10,583 nt of DNA from Candidatus Gribaldobacteria bacterium. Its GTDB lineage: Bacteria; Patescibacteriota; Minisyncoccia; Minisyncoccales; CG1-02-41-26. The DNA lies in contig JAPLWD010000080.1 in assembly GCA_026396775.1 (NCBI GenBank), positions 1,330 through 11,912 of the forward strand, read 5' to 3'. Below are positions 4,804-10,583 of this stretch, piece after piece (positions within the stretch are counted from its first letter, which is position 1; the number at the start of each line of letters is the position of its first letter). Under the pieces are notes generated by a model. The model worked only from the letters and a program-made list of their open reading frames with translations. It was not told the DNA's origin and made no database searches. A program made the translations under genes and the position numbers.

Positions 4804-5418
4804 TTAAATATTCTCTACATTTTTACATTTGGGACAAACGACTGTCCTACCACCAACACCCAAACCATAAGTATATAAAGGAGCGACGGAAAAAACACCA
4901 GTATCAATATAAAAACCGAAACCACACGAAGAACATTTATGAACTCTAGATAAACCCATTGTTGAAATTGACGAATAGTCAAAATTTGGTGCAACCGTTA
5001 AACCAATATCTTTTCTTAAAGTTAATTTTTCCATCTCAAGCTTATCTATCGCCCCTTGAATTTCTTCCTTTTGTTTTTTAGAGCTTTCTTTTAATTTTTT
5101 CTTATACTCCCTTAAAGAGGCGTCTATTTTTTGTGACAACTCTTCGGCGGTCTTATTTCTTTGTTCTATTATTTTCTTTTGGCTATCTAAGAATTCACCC
5201 ATCTTATTTTTGTAAAAATCCCTATCTGCCCTTAATTTAGTTTTATAGTCGCGACTTTGGCGATAAATTATTACAGCCGCCACAATCGTTAGCACTGTAA
5301 ATAATATCGCCAAAACTCCAATCATAACCCCGTATGGATTATACCAAAGATTTAATTGTTGATTGGTTTTTTCTAATATGCCTATATAATTTTGTATCTC
5401 TGGGCTAATGTTTTCCAT
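4804..5418 (-). CDS. Membrane-anchored coiled-coil protein with C-terminal zinc ribbon
   Basis: The 204-aa protein has three visible parts. One membrane helix lies at about 30-52 (GVMIGVLAILFTVLTIVAAV). A long, charged coiled coil follows at about 56-135, rich in Lys, Glu and Gln with heptad-like hydrophobics. The C-terminal zinc ribbon has CSSC (C162, C165) and CPKC (C195, C198), with an intervening Gly/Tyr-rich hairpin. The charge pattern suggests the coil and ribbon are cytoplasmic. I do not recognise the family. It follows the 83-aa gene by 48 nt on the same strand and may tether or oligomerise a partner of the operon at the membrane. There is no Shine-Dalgarno site at the ATG (5416-5418). 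Confidence 0.75.
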   Translation of the reverse strand: MENISPEIQNYIGILEKTNQQLNLWYNPYGVMIGVLAILFTVLTIVAAVIIYRQSRDYKTKLRADRDFYKNKMGEFLDSQKKIIEQRNKTAEELSQKIDASLREYKKKLKESSKKQKEEIQGAIDKLEMEKLTLRKDIGLTVAPNFDYSSISTMGLSRVHKCSSCGFGFYIDTGVFSVAPLYTYGLGVGGRTVVCPKCKNVENI

Positions 5419-5466
5419 AATTTTATCTCTATTTTTTTATTGAAAAAAAATCGTTAGTATTTCTCT

Positions 5467-5718
5467 TTATTTTACAACTTCAAAAACATTCTGGGGTTGA
5501 ATATGAAACCATGTGCCATTTGATAAATAGCCACAAAAATCGTTATTTTTATTTAAACTATCTTTTAACTCGCTAATGCTGAGCAAATTTTCATTCTTTA
5601 TATCCAAATCTTCGTTTTCTATAAGTTGCTCAACACTCTCCAAAGCATGCTCCAACTTTTCATGAACAGCATTATGCATTAAGCCAGTATTAAACTTTAC
5701 AAAAAGTAAGTACTTCAT
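5467..5718 (-). CDS. Small acidic protein, unknown function
   Basis: This 83-aa soluble protein begins with a strand (MKYLLFVKF). A helix of acidic and hydrophobic residues covers about 17-40, a second helix about 48-58 (SELKDSLNKNN), and a strand-rich end contains GYLSNGTWFHIQPQNVFEV. The beta-alpha-alpha-beta outline and acidity would suit a small binding or immunity/antitoxin-like protein, but no motif identifies it. The ATG (5716-5718) is 9 nt after the stop of the preceding 78-aa gene, so the two are almost certainly co-transcribed with the nuclease upstream. Confidence 0.7.
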   Translation of the reverse strand: MKYLLFVKFNTGLMHNAVHEKLEHALESVEQLIENEDLDIKNENLLSISELKDSLNKNNDFCGYLSNGTWFHIQPQNVFEVVK

Positions 5719-5727
5719 ATCAAATTT

Positions 5728-5964
5728 TTACCTATATTTTTCTGGCATATACTTTGATTCTTCCTGCCAAGTCAACTTAAATACATCTTCGCTAATTCTA
5801 TGAAATTCAAACAGACACTCTCCGCCAAGCTCCCCGTTTTCATATTCCTCAATACTAACCATGTTTTCATCTTTCAAACAATCAACAGTAATTAAACAAT
5901 TCTCATCACAAATATCGCCAATTTCTTCAAGCGTATATTTTTTATTTTTTGTAAAAATAGTCAT
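5728..5964 (-). CDS. Small acidic cysteine-containing protein, unknown function
   Basis: The 78-aa product is strongly acidic and has four cysteines (C19, C23, C29, C50). An LEEIGDIC helix near the start is followed by strands (CLITVDCL, MVSIEEY, ECLFEFHRI, VFKLTW). The open frame extends seven codons upstream, but only from a TTG that overlaps the nuclease gene. The ATG at 5962-5964 lies 2 nt after the nuclease stop and fits translational coupling, so I use it. It could be a partner or inhibitor of the upstream nuclease, judged only from coupling and acidity. The family is not recognised. Confidence 0.7.
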   Translation of the reverse strand: MTIFTKNKKYTLEEIGDICDENCLITVDCLKDENMVSIEEYENGELGGECLFEFHRISEDVFKLTWQEESKYMPEKYR

Positions 5965-5966
5965 AA

Positions 5967-6719
5967 TTAAACAGCTGTATTCCAACTTATTTGTGTAATT
6001 TTATTTTCAATTCTATTAAAATTTAAAATATTTATCGGATCTTGATAAATTTGATGAAAAGGTTTTTCCTTAAAATTTTTCACTACAAATATGAAGTATC
6101 TATTTTTCAAAAAATCAGCAACCGTGTGCTCTTTGTTGGTCATGGCAATGTTGCCGTTTAATTCATTAAGTCCTTTCACTTCAACACCAAAATACCGTTC
6201 TTTTTCTTCCGCTATCAACTTAAAATCAAAACCACATCCAAATTTTGTCGTGTCTTCAAAATTATATCCGTTAAAAATATCAATGCTTAAAAAATTATCC
6301 TTAAAATATTGTTCTGCTGCTTGCCCCGTAATAAGCCGCTTAGCAAACGAACTTTCTTTTTCGCCCTCGCTCTTGGCAATTTCTTCCATTAAAACATCTA
6401 AATCGTGGTTTTTGTAAATAATATCTTTAAGTAGGGAAGAGAAATCTGCCAAATTCAAAGCGTGAAAAGTATCGTAAATATCTTTGCAATATTTCCTTAT
6501 TTCACGTTTATGCCAGCCATGTCTTTCGTTGGGAAATAATGGATCAAATTCGTCTCTATAATTTTTTACCGACATTGGCTTAACCCCTAACGCCAAACCG
6601 ATGACATTGAAAGCTTCTGTAAAGTTATCAAATCCTAAAAATTTTAAACCTTCAAAATCAAACTTTGATAGATATAAACCAGCCAATATTGATTTTTCTC
6701 TTAGTGATAACTTTTTCAT
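5967..6719 (-). CDS. DUF3883-type PD-(D/E)XK nuclease, restriction-like
   Basis: The 250-aa protein has a helical N-terminal domain (about 1-115) and a C-terminal nuclease domain (about 128-220). The C-terminal part fits the DUF3883/NO VEIN C-terminal pattern: GQAAEQYF with Glu136, GCGFDFKL with Asp165, YFGVEVKG with the E-x-K pair Glu180 and Lys182, then NIAMTNKEHTVADF and RYFIFVV. These are the expected acidic and lysine residues of a PD-(D/E)XK metal-dependent DNA nuclease. The N-terminal FDNFTEAFNVIGLALGVKPMSVKNYRDEFD region resembles small specificity domains seen with such nucleases, which is an inference. No methyltransferase is in the window. It starts 24 nt after lexA and is coupled to two small acidic genes. 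The ATG is at 6717-6719. Confidence 0.82.
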   Translation of the reverse strand: MKKLSLREKSILAGLYLSKFDFEGLKFLGFDNFTEAFNVIGLALGVKPMSVKNYRDEFDPLFPNERHGWHKREIRKYCKDIYDTFHALNLADFSSLLKDIIYKNHDLDVLMEEIAKSEGEKESSFAKRLITGQAAEQYFKDNFLSIDIFNGYNFEDTTKFGCGFDFKLIAEEKERYFGVEVKGLNELNGNIAMTNKEHTVADFLKNRYFIFVVKNFKEKPFHQIYQDPINILNFNRIENKITQISWNTAV

Positions 6720-6743
6720 AATTTTAATTTTAATATATCAAAA

Positions 6744-7364
6744 TTAAATACTTTTGTCTTTTTTTATTTCTTTATAGTTTCTCAAAACGCTAATGACTTT
6801 GCCTTGGATTATTACGGTCTTTACATACAGGGGCTTTAAGGTGGGGTTAGCGGGTTGGAGGCGAATGCGGGTTTTTTCTTTGAAAATCTTTTTTAAGGTA
6901 ACCTCATTGCCATTTATTAAAGCCACGGCTGTTTCCCCATTTTCCACCGTATTTTGCTTGCGAATTATCACTGTGTCTCCATCAAAAATACCTTCGTCAA
7001 TCATACTATTGCCTTTCACGCCCAAAGCAAAATGCTCGCCTGACGAAGCCACCATATTTTGAGGCACAGTGGTGGTTTCGTATTCTTCAATGGCTTCAAT
7101 TGGCTCACCTGCGGCAATATAGCCCTTAAATGGAATATTGACACTTGATTCCTGCTTGCCAACTTTAACAGCTCTGGCTATATTTTTTTCCCGAGTAATA
7201 TAACCTTTTTCTTGCAAGGCCTGCATATAGTGGTTAACGGTTGACACCGACGCCAATTTGAAATGCTTTCTTATTTCCTCGTGCGAAGGACTATATCCAT
7301 TTTTTTCAAAACATTCTTGAATATAATCAAGAAACTTTTTTTGTTTTTTAGTAAGTAAAGTCAT
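6744..7364 (-). CDS. lexA: LexA-type SOS repressor, S24 autoprotease
   Basis: LexA represses DNA-damage genes and cuts itself when RecA filaments form. The 206-aa product has an N-terminal winged helix (about 1-65, with YSPSHEEIRKHF and SVSTVNHYMQAL) and a C-terminal S24 peptidase domain. The scissile Ala85-Gly86 bond is in YIAAGEPIEA. The catalytic serine is S120 in VKGNSMIDEGI, and the catalytic lysine is K158 in NEVTLKKIF. All elements for self-cleavage are present and the length is normal. It lies between the metK terminator and the nuclease gene, which begins only 24 nt downstream, so lexA probably heads the operon. The promoter puts transcription at or near the ATG, and a GAAC-N7-GAAA site lies between -35 and -10. 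Confidence 0.93.
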   Translation of the reverse strand: MTLLTKKQKKFLDYIQECFEKNGYSPSHEEIRKHFKLASVSTVNHYMQALQEKGYITREKNIARAVKVGKQESSVNIPFKGYIAAGEPIEAIEEYETTTVPQNMVASSGEHFALGVKGNSMIDEGIFDGDTVIIRKQNTVENGETAVALINGNEVTLKKIFKEKTRIRLQPANPTLKPLYVKTVIIQGKVISVLRNYKEIKKDKSI

Positions 7365-7370
7365 AAACTT

Positions 7371-7399
7371 ATTTTAATAGAACAAAATTAGAAAATCAA
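7371..7399 (-). promoter_or_regulatory. lexA promoter with near-leaderless start and possible LexA site
   Basis: On the minus strand TTGATT (7394-7399), a 17-nt spacer and TAAAAT (7371-7376) are followed after 6 nt by the lexA ATG, so transcription should begin at the start codon. Within the spacer, plus-strand GAAC-N7-GAAA (7380-7394) resembles the alphaproteobacterial LexA operator GAAC-N7-GAAC with one base changed. Confidence 0.5.
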
Positions 7400-7405
7400 A
7401 TTGAG

Positions 7406-7414
7406 TTATCCACA
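7406..7414 (+). promoter_or_regulatory. Consensus DnaA box upstream of lexA
   Basis: TTATCCACA matches the E. coli DnaA box exactly. It is isolated, between the metK terminator and the lexA promoter. No cluster or AT-rich unwinding element surrounds it. Confidence 0.35.
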
Positions 7415-7423
7415 GCTATTATA

Positions 7424-7453
7424 AAAGACAAAAGACGGCTACTGCCGTCTTTT
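7424..7453 (-). terminator. Terminator of metK, probably bidirectional
   Basis: A perfect 10-bp stem (7430-7439 with 7444-7453, core AAGACGGC/GCCGTCTT) with a 4-nt loop lies 24 nt past the metK stop. T-rich sequence follows on both strands. Confidence 0.85.
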
Positions 7454-7477
7454 TAATTTTACTTGCTGGCTCATTTT

Positions 7478-8530
7478 TTACAGTTTGATAATTTCTTCCC
7501 AGGGGAGGCTGGCTTTGCCGAAGTGGCCGTAGGCGGCGGTTTGTTGGTAGATGGGGCGCCTTAAATTTAAGCGTTCAATAATAGCTTGGGGCCTAAAATC
7601 AAAATTTTTATTCACTATTTCAGCTAAGCTTTCACCTTTTTCGTTTAAGGCTTCAACCATCACAGGCTGGGCTCGGCCAATGGCATAGGCCACCGACACT
7701 AAACATTTTTGAGCTAAACCATTAGCCACAATATTTTTAGCCACAAATCTGGCCATATAGGCGGCCGACCGATCAACCTTAGTGGGGTCTTTGCCCGAGA
7801 ATGCTCCGCCACCATGGGGAGCCAGCCCACCATAAGTATCCACCATGATTTTTCGTCCAGTTAAACCTGTATCAGCCGCAAATCCTCCCAAAACAAAATT
7901 ACCGGTTGGGTTAACTAAAACTTCTACCCCTGCTAAATCACTCACTAAAGGCTTAATTAACTTTTCAATTAAGCTATGTCTAATTTTATCCTGTGAAATC
8001 CCCTCTTGGTGTTGAGTACTAATTAAAATTGTTTTTAAACACTTATTTTCCATTGTTACTTGAGATTTACCATCAGGTTTTAAAAAAGTTAATTCGTCCT
8101 CTCGCCTCAAACTTTCTAATCCATAAACTAACTTATGAGCCAAAGTTAATCCATAAGGCAAAAACTCAGCCGTTTCATTAGTGGCATAGCCATACATAAT
8201 GCCCTGATCGCCCGCTCCACCTGTATCAACCCCCATCGAAATATCCGGAGACTGACAAACCACATTGGCAATAAATTTAGTCGGATCGTTATAACCAATT
8301 TTACGGTAAACTTCACCGGCAATGGCTTTAAAATCAACTTGGGCTTTCGAAGTGATTTCACCTCCCACTAATATCAAGTTATGTCCACCAAAAGTTTCCA
8401 TGGCCACTCGGCTTTTTGGGTCTTGTTCTAAACAAGCATCTAAAATGGCATCCGAAATTTGATCACAAATTTTATCCGGATGTCCGTTAGTCACACTTTC
8501 CACGGTGTAGATTTTTGGCTCATCAATCAT
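7478..8530 (-). CDS. metK: S-adenosylmethionine synthetase
   Basis: MetK makes S-adenosylmethionine from methionine and ATP in the cytoplasm. The 350-aa protein carries the full set of landmarks: ESVTNGHPDK (11-20, with the catalytic His17 and Asp19), GGEIT (56-60), GAGDQG (105-110), KSQVT (155-159), NPTGNFVLGG (207-216) and GGGAFSGKDPTKVDRSAAY (240-258). It is shorter than E. coli MetK (384 aa), mainly from a tighter region before GAGDQG and an earlier end after HFGKASLPWE. The Glu before GHPDK is Asn; this is not a catalytic position as I align it. It is monocistronic: a SAM riboswitch lies upstream and a terminator downstream. Confidence 0.98.
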   Translation of the reverse strand: MIDEPKIYTVESVTNGHPDKICDQISDAILDACLEQDPKSRVAMETFGGHNLILVGGEITSKAQVDFKAIAGEVYRKIGYNDPTKFIANVVCQSPDISMGVDTGGAGDQGIMYGYATNETAEFLPYGLTLAHKLVYGLESLRREDELTFLKPDGKSQVTMENKCLKTILISTQHQEGISQDKIRHSLIEKLIKPLVSDLAGVEVLVNPTGNFVLGGFAADTGLTGRKIMVDTYGGLAPHGGGAFSGKDPTKVDRSAAYMARFVAKNIVANGLAQKCLVSVAYAIGRAQPVMVEALNEKGESLAEIVNKNFDFRPQAIIERLNLRRPIYQQTAAYGHFGKASLPWEEIIKL

Positions 8531-8561
8531 AAAAAAAATCTTTCCTACAACAAAGAAAGAT
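8531..8561 (-). terminator. Riboswitch-controlled attenuator terminator before metK
   Basis: On the minus strand ATCTTTC and GAAAGAT (8538-8544 with 8555-8561) form a stem extendable by a G-U and an A-U pair. Seven T residues follow and run directly into the ATG. The 3' arm includes AGGAAAG, the only Shine-Dalgarno-like stretch, so the hairpin would block ribosome binding as well as end transcription. Confidence 0.75.
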
Positions 8562-8570
8562 AAAATGACA

Positions 8571-8692
8571 TTTTATCTTTCTTTATTACAAGAATGTAAT
8601 AAAGCTGGATTTAACACCTTCCGTTAGCTGTCAGCTAACAGGGTTGTTGGCAGGATCAAAGGGCCAGTCCCTCCCCTGCTCTCATGATAATT
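8571..8692 (-). promoter_or_regulatory. SAM-I (S-box) riboswitch aptamer controlling metK
   Basis: The S-box core is clear on the minus strand. TTATC and ATGAGAG are followed by GGGGAGGGACTGGCCC (core 8661-8673). P2 arms are GCAGG/CCTGC (8675-8679 with 8650-8654), P3 is GTTAGCT/AGCTAAC (8623-8629 with 8633-8639), and the conserved AAGGTGTTAAATCCAGC occupies 8604-8620. P4 is a perfect 10-bp stem (8581-8590 with 8595-8604). P1 pairs TTATC (8686-8690) with GATAA (8573-8577). The 3' strand of P1 also lies in a 14-bp perfect antiterminator (8552-8565 with 8571-8584), which in turn contains the 5' arm of the terminator. SAM binding should therefore release the terminator and shut metK off. Confidence 0.95.
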
Positions 8693-8711
8693 TTATTAAA
8701 TTGTATCTATG

Positions 8712-8739
8712 ATTATATAGTTAAATAAACTCTACACAA
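8712..8739 (-). promoter_or_regulatory. metK promoter
   Basis: On the minus strand TTGTGT (8734-8739), a 16-nt spacer and a perfect TATAAT (8712-8717) precede the riboswitch. The predicted start near 8705 gives a leader of about 175 nt. Confidence 0.6.
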
Positions 8740-8771
8740 CCCCTCCCCCTGTGGAAAACTCAAACTCGTCT

Positions 8772-10457
8772 TTAGGTCATCTTACTTAAGGTGGCAAATA
8801 AAAAGAAAATTAAGGTGAACAATATAGCCATAGCATAAGGGGCTATGGCGGAAAGCCAGTTGCGTTTGTTTGGTTTAAAGCCACGTAAAAACAATGAGTT
8901 CGAAACAACCGAAACCGAGCTTAAAGCCATCGCCAACCCAGCTAACTCTGGCCTTAAAACAATTCCTAGCCCCACCAAAACTCGAGCCGCAATCGGAATG
9001 CCCAAAATATTATAAAACAAAGCAAAAAACATATTTTGTTTGATTTTGGCCATTGTTTCATGGCTTAATTGAATAGCCGTTAACACATCTCGCAAGTCAT
9101 CTTTAATTATCACAATGCCCCCTGCCTCCATCGCCACATCGGTGCCACTGCCCATCGCAATACCTAGGTCAGCCTGAGCTAAAGCAGGAGCATCATTGAT
9201 GCCGTCCCCCACCATCGCCACCTTAATACCAGTGCTTTGCAATTTTTTAATTTCATTCGCTTTGTCTTGGGGTAACACTTCCGCTAAAACATTTCTTATT
9301 CCAGCCTGTTTGGCAATAGTTTGAGCGGTTCGCTGGTTATCCCCTGTTATCATATACACCTCAAGGCCTTTTTTTTGTAAAGCCATTACAGTTTCAGCTG
9401 ATGTTGCTTTAATAGTATCAGCCACCGCCACCAAACCCAAAACTTCTTGAGTTGAGGCTAAAATCATTACAGTTTTACCTTCTTCTTCCAATCGCCCAAC
9501 TTTTCTTTCAATGCCTTCTACTTTTAACCCAGCAATTTCAATAATCAGCTTGCGATTACCCAAATAATATTGACTGCCACTAATAATTCCTTCAACGCCA
9601 TATCCGGGAATAGCTTTAAAATTACTCGCTTCCTTGGTAATAATTGATTCTTCTTGAGCGTATTTAACAATGGCTTCAGCTAATGGGTGCTCGGATAATT
9701 TTTCTAAACTAGTTGCTAAGGCAATAACTTCTTCTTCATCTGCTACTCCCACTCCAACAATGTCGGTAACCTCTGGCTTGCCCTTAGTTAAAGTGCCCGT
9801 CTTATCAAACACAATTGCTTTAACCTTGCAAGCTGCCTCTAATGGCTCCCCGCCCTTAATCAAAATCCCATTTTCTGCCCCTCGGCCAGTGCCCACCATA
9901 ATCGCGGTGGGAGTAGCCAAGCCCAAAGCACACGGGCAGGCAATCACAATCACCGAAGTAAACGCCATCAAAGCAAAATTTAAACTAGCTCCTAAAACAA
10001 AAAACCAAACTAAAAATGTTAAAGCCGACAAGATCAAAACAATCGGCACAAATTTAGCTGAAATTTTATCCGCCACCGCCTGAATTGGTGCCTTAGAACC
10101 CTGCGCATCCTCAATTAAACAAACAATTTGAGCTAAAGCGGTTTCTTTACCCACCTTAGTGGCTTTAAATTCAAAACTGCCGTGCTTATTTATTGTGGCA
10201 CCAATCACGTTGTCGCCAATATTTTTTTCTTTGGGAATACTCTCACCCGTTAACATTGACTCGTCTACCGCTGATTGTCCCTTGGTAATCACTCCGTCCA
10301 CCGGAATCTTTTCGCCCGGCCGAACCACCACAATGTCCCCTACTTTCACTTGATCTACGGCAATATCAATAGTTGAATTACCGCGAACCACTCGGGCGGT
10401 TTTTGGTGCTAAGCCAATCAGTTTTTTAATGGCCGACGAAATTAAATGGCTTAGCAA
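8772..10457 (-). CDS. copA: Cu(I)-exporting P1B-type ATPase, missing its N-terminal third
   Basis: The protein exports monovalent copper using ATP. The readable 561 residues contain the actuator loop TGES (70-73), two membrane helices (about 136-155 and 160-185) with the metal site CPC (174-176), DKTGT with the phosphorylated Asp218, SEHP (256-258) in the nucleotide domain, and GDGIND (417-422). Two more helices carry the Cu(I) signatures YN (482-483) and MALSS (510-514). An extra C-terminal helix (about 534-557) is unusual. The heavy-metal-binding domain and the first four helices are absent. The upstream end has only a TTG for a start. Similarity to the family begins at about SSAIKKLIG (near 10439) and stops abruptly, so the gene is truncated or interrupted at its 5' end. 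Confidence 0.93.
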   Translation of the reverse strand: MLSHLISSAIKKLIGLAPKTARVVRGNSTIDIAVDQVKVGDIVVVRPGEKIPVDGVITKGQSAVDESMLTGESIPKEKNIGDNVIGATINKHGSFEFKATKVGKETALAQIVCLIEDAQGSKAPIQAVADKISAKFVPIVLILSALTFLVWFFVLGASLNFALMAFTSVIVIACPCALGLATPTAIMVGTGRGAENGILIKGGEPLEAACKVKAIVFDKTGTLTKGKPEVTDIVGVGVADEEEVIALATSLEKLSEHPLAEAIVKYAQEESIITKEASNFKAIPGYGVEGIISGSQYYLGNRKLIIEIAGLKVEGIERKVGRLEEEGKTVMILASTQEVLGLVAVADTIKATSAETVMALQKKGLEVYMITGDNQRTAQTIAKQAGIRNVLAEVLPQDKANEIKKLQSTGIKVAMVGDGINDAPALAQADLGIAMGSGTDVAMEAGGIVIIKDDLRDVLTAIQLSHETMAKIKQNMFFALFYNILGIPIAARVLVGLGIVLRPELAGLAMALSSVSVVSNSLFLRGFKPNKRNWLSAIAPYAMAILFTLIFFLFATLSKMT

Positions 10458-10542
10458 TGGCGAGCTTCGGGCACAACATAAGACCCTCTCTAATGGAATG
10501 GCGATTCATGAACTGGTAAACTTCAAACCTTTGAAACCATGA
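10429..10542 (+). CDS. 3' end of an unidentified ORF, probably 5'-truncated
   Basis: A plus-strand frame ends in TGA at 10540-10542 and overlaps the next gene's ATG by ATGA, a classic operon junction. The readable tail includes [20 protein letters not shown] and FKPLKP. The frame's only early ATG (10429) is antisense to copA, so the true 5' part is probably missing and the first residues are artefactual. I do not recognise the family. Confidence 0.4.
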   Translation: MADEIKWLSNGELRAQHKTLSNGMAIHELVNFKPLKP

Positions 10543-10583
10543 TCCTGAAAGTGGAAAATATTGCCAAAACTTTTGGAAAAAAC
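10539..10583 (+). CDS. Start of an ABC-transporter ATP-binding protein, cut by the window edge
   Basis: The 15 visible residues, [15 protein letters not shown], match the start of ABC-transporter ATPases, where a first strand and an A-loop aromatic (here F12) precede the Walker A motif. The ATG at 10539-10541 overlaps the preceding TGA by 4 nt, which suggests coupling to the upstream ORF. Substrate and subfamily cannot be judged from this fragment. Confidence 0.65.
   Translation, partial: MILKVENIAKTFGKN

Noticed and set aside
4650..4949. Plus-strand open frame of 99 codons
   Set aside because: It is antisense to the zinc-knuckle and coiled-coil genes, has a low-complexity Lys/His/Tyr-rich translation and shows no motif.
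5965..5985. Longer start for the 78-aa gene at 5985
   Set aside because: That codon is TTG and overlaps the nuclease gene; the ATG at 5962-5964, 2 nt after the nuclease stop, is more likely.
9670..10083. Plus-strand open frame of 137 codons
   Set aside because: It is the reverse-complement shadow of the conserved copA coding sequence; its translation has no recognisable domain.
1..10583. CRISPR array or UGA recoding
   Set aside because: No regularly spaced repeats were seen, and all recognised proteins are full length with standard stop codons, so no recoding is needed.

Overview
The window looks like part of a small, AT-rich genome from the Candidate Phyla Radiation (Patescibacteria). This is inferred from short streamlined proteins, few Shine-Dalgarno sites, and a ribosomal protein S12 with an extra loop of a type I recall from that group. 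It probably comes from a metagenomic contig. No taxonomy search was possible, so the assignment is tentative. Almost every gene lies on the minus strand.

Layout. Positions 1-662 hold the start of the str operon on the minus strand: rpsL (S12), then rpsG (S7), which runs off the left edge. A promoter whose -35 lies inside a 12-bp perfect inverted repeat precedes it. Positions 827-2420 hold a cysteine-rich orphan protein, a four-helix membrane protein and an M50 site-2-type protease. A dispersed 'TGTCATTGCGAGGA' repeat abuts the protease stop codon. On the plus strand, rpmB (zinc-ribbon L28) is followed by a tRNA-Pro(GGG) with an abnormal elbow and then a terminator (2541-2937).

Positions 2946-7364 are an accessory block on the minus strand. 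It contains a RhuM-Fic/Doc fusion, a putative plus-strand small RNA with its own promoter and terminator, and a seven-gene co-directional run. That run is lexA, a DUF3883-type PD-(D/E)XK nuclease, two small acidic proteins, a membrane-anchored coiled-coil zinc-ribbon protein, a 51-aa zinc-knuckle ORF, and a possible RelE/barnase-like (PBECR-type) protein. The lexA promoter places the transcription start at or next to the ATG. The gene content suggests a LexA-headed stress, defence or toxin-antitoxin cassette, which is an inference from context.

Positions 7478-8771 hold metK under a SAM-I (S-box) riboswitch whose aptamer, antiterminator and terminator can all be read from the sequence. Positions 8772 to about 10440 hold a Cu(I) P1B-type ATPase (CopA) lacking its N-terminal third. 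Where its upstream coding sequence should be, the plus strand instead carries the tail of an unidentified ORF overlapping the start of an ABC-transporter ATPase by ATGA. This is either a rearrangement or a chimeric contig end.

Overall the window joins housekeeping translation and methionine/SAM genes to a compact accessory block of nucleases and toxin-like proteins. The most interesting items are the tRNA with atypical tertiary positions, the orphan small RNA between two toxin-like genes, the lexA-led nuclease run, and the breakpoint in copA.
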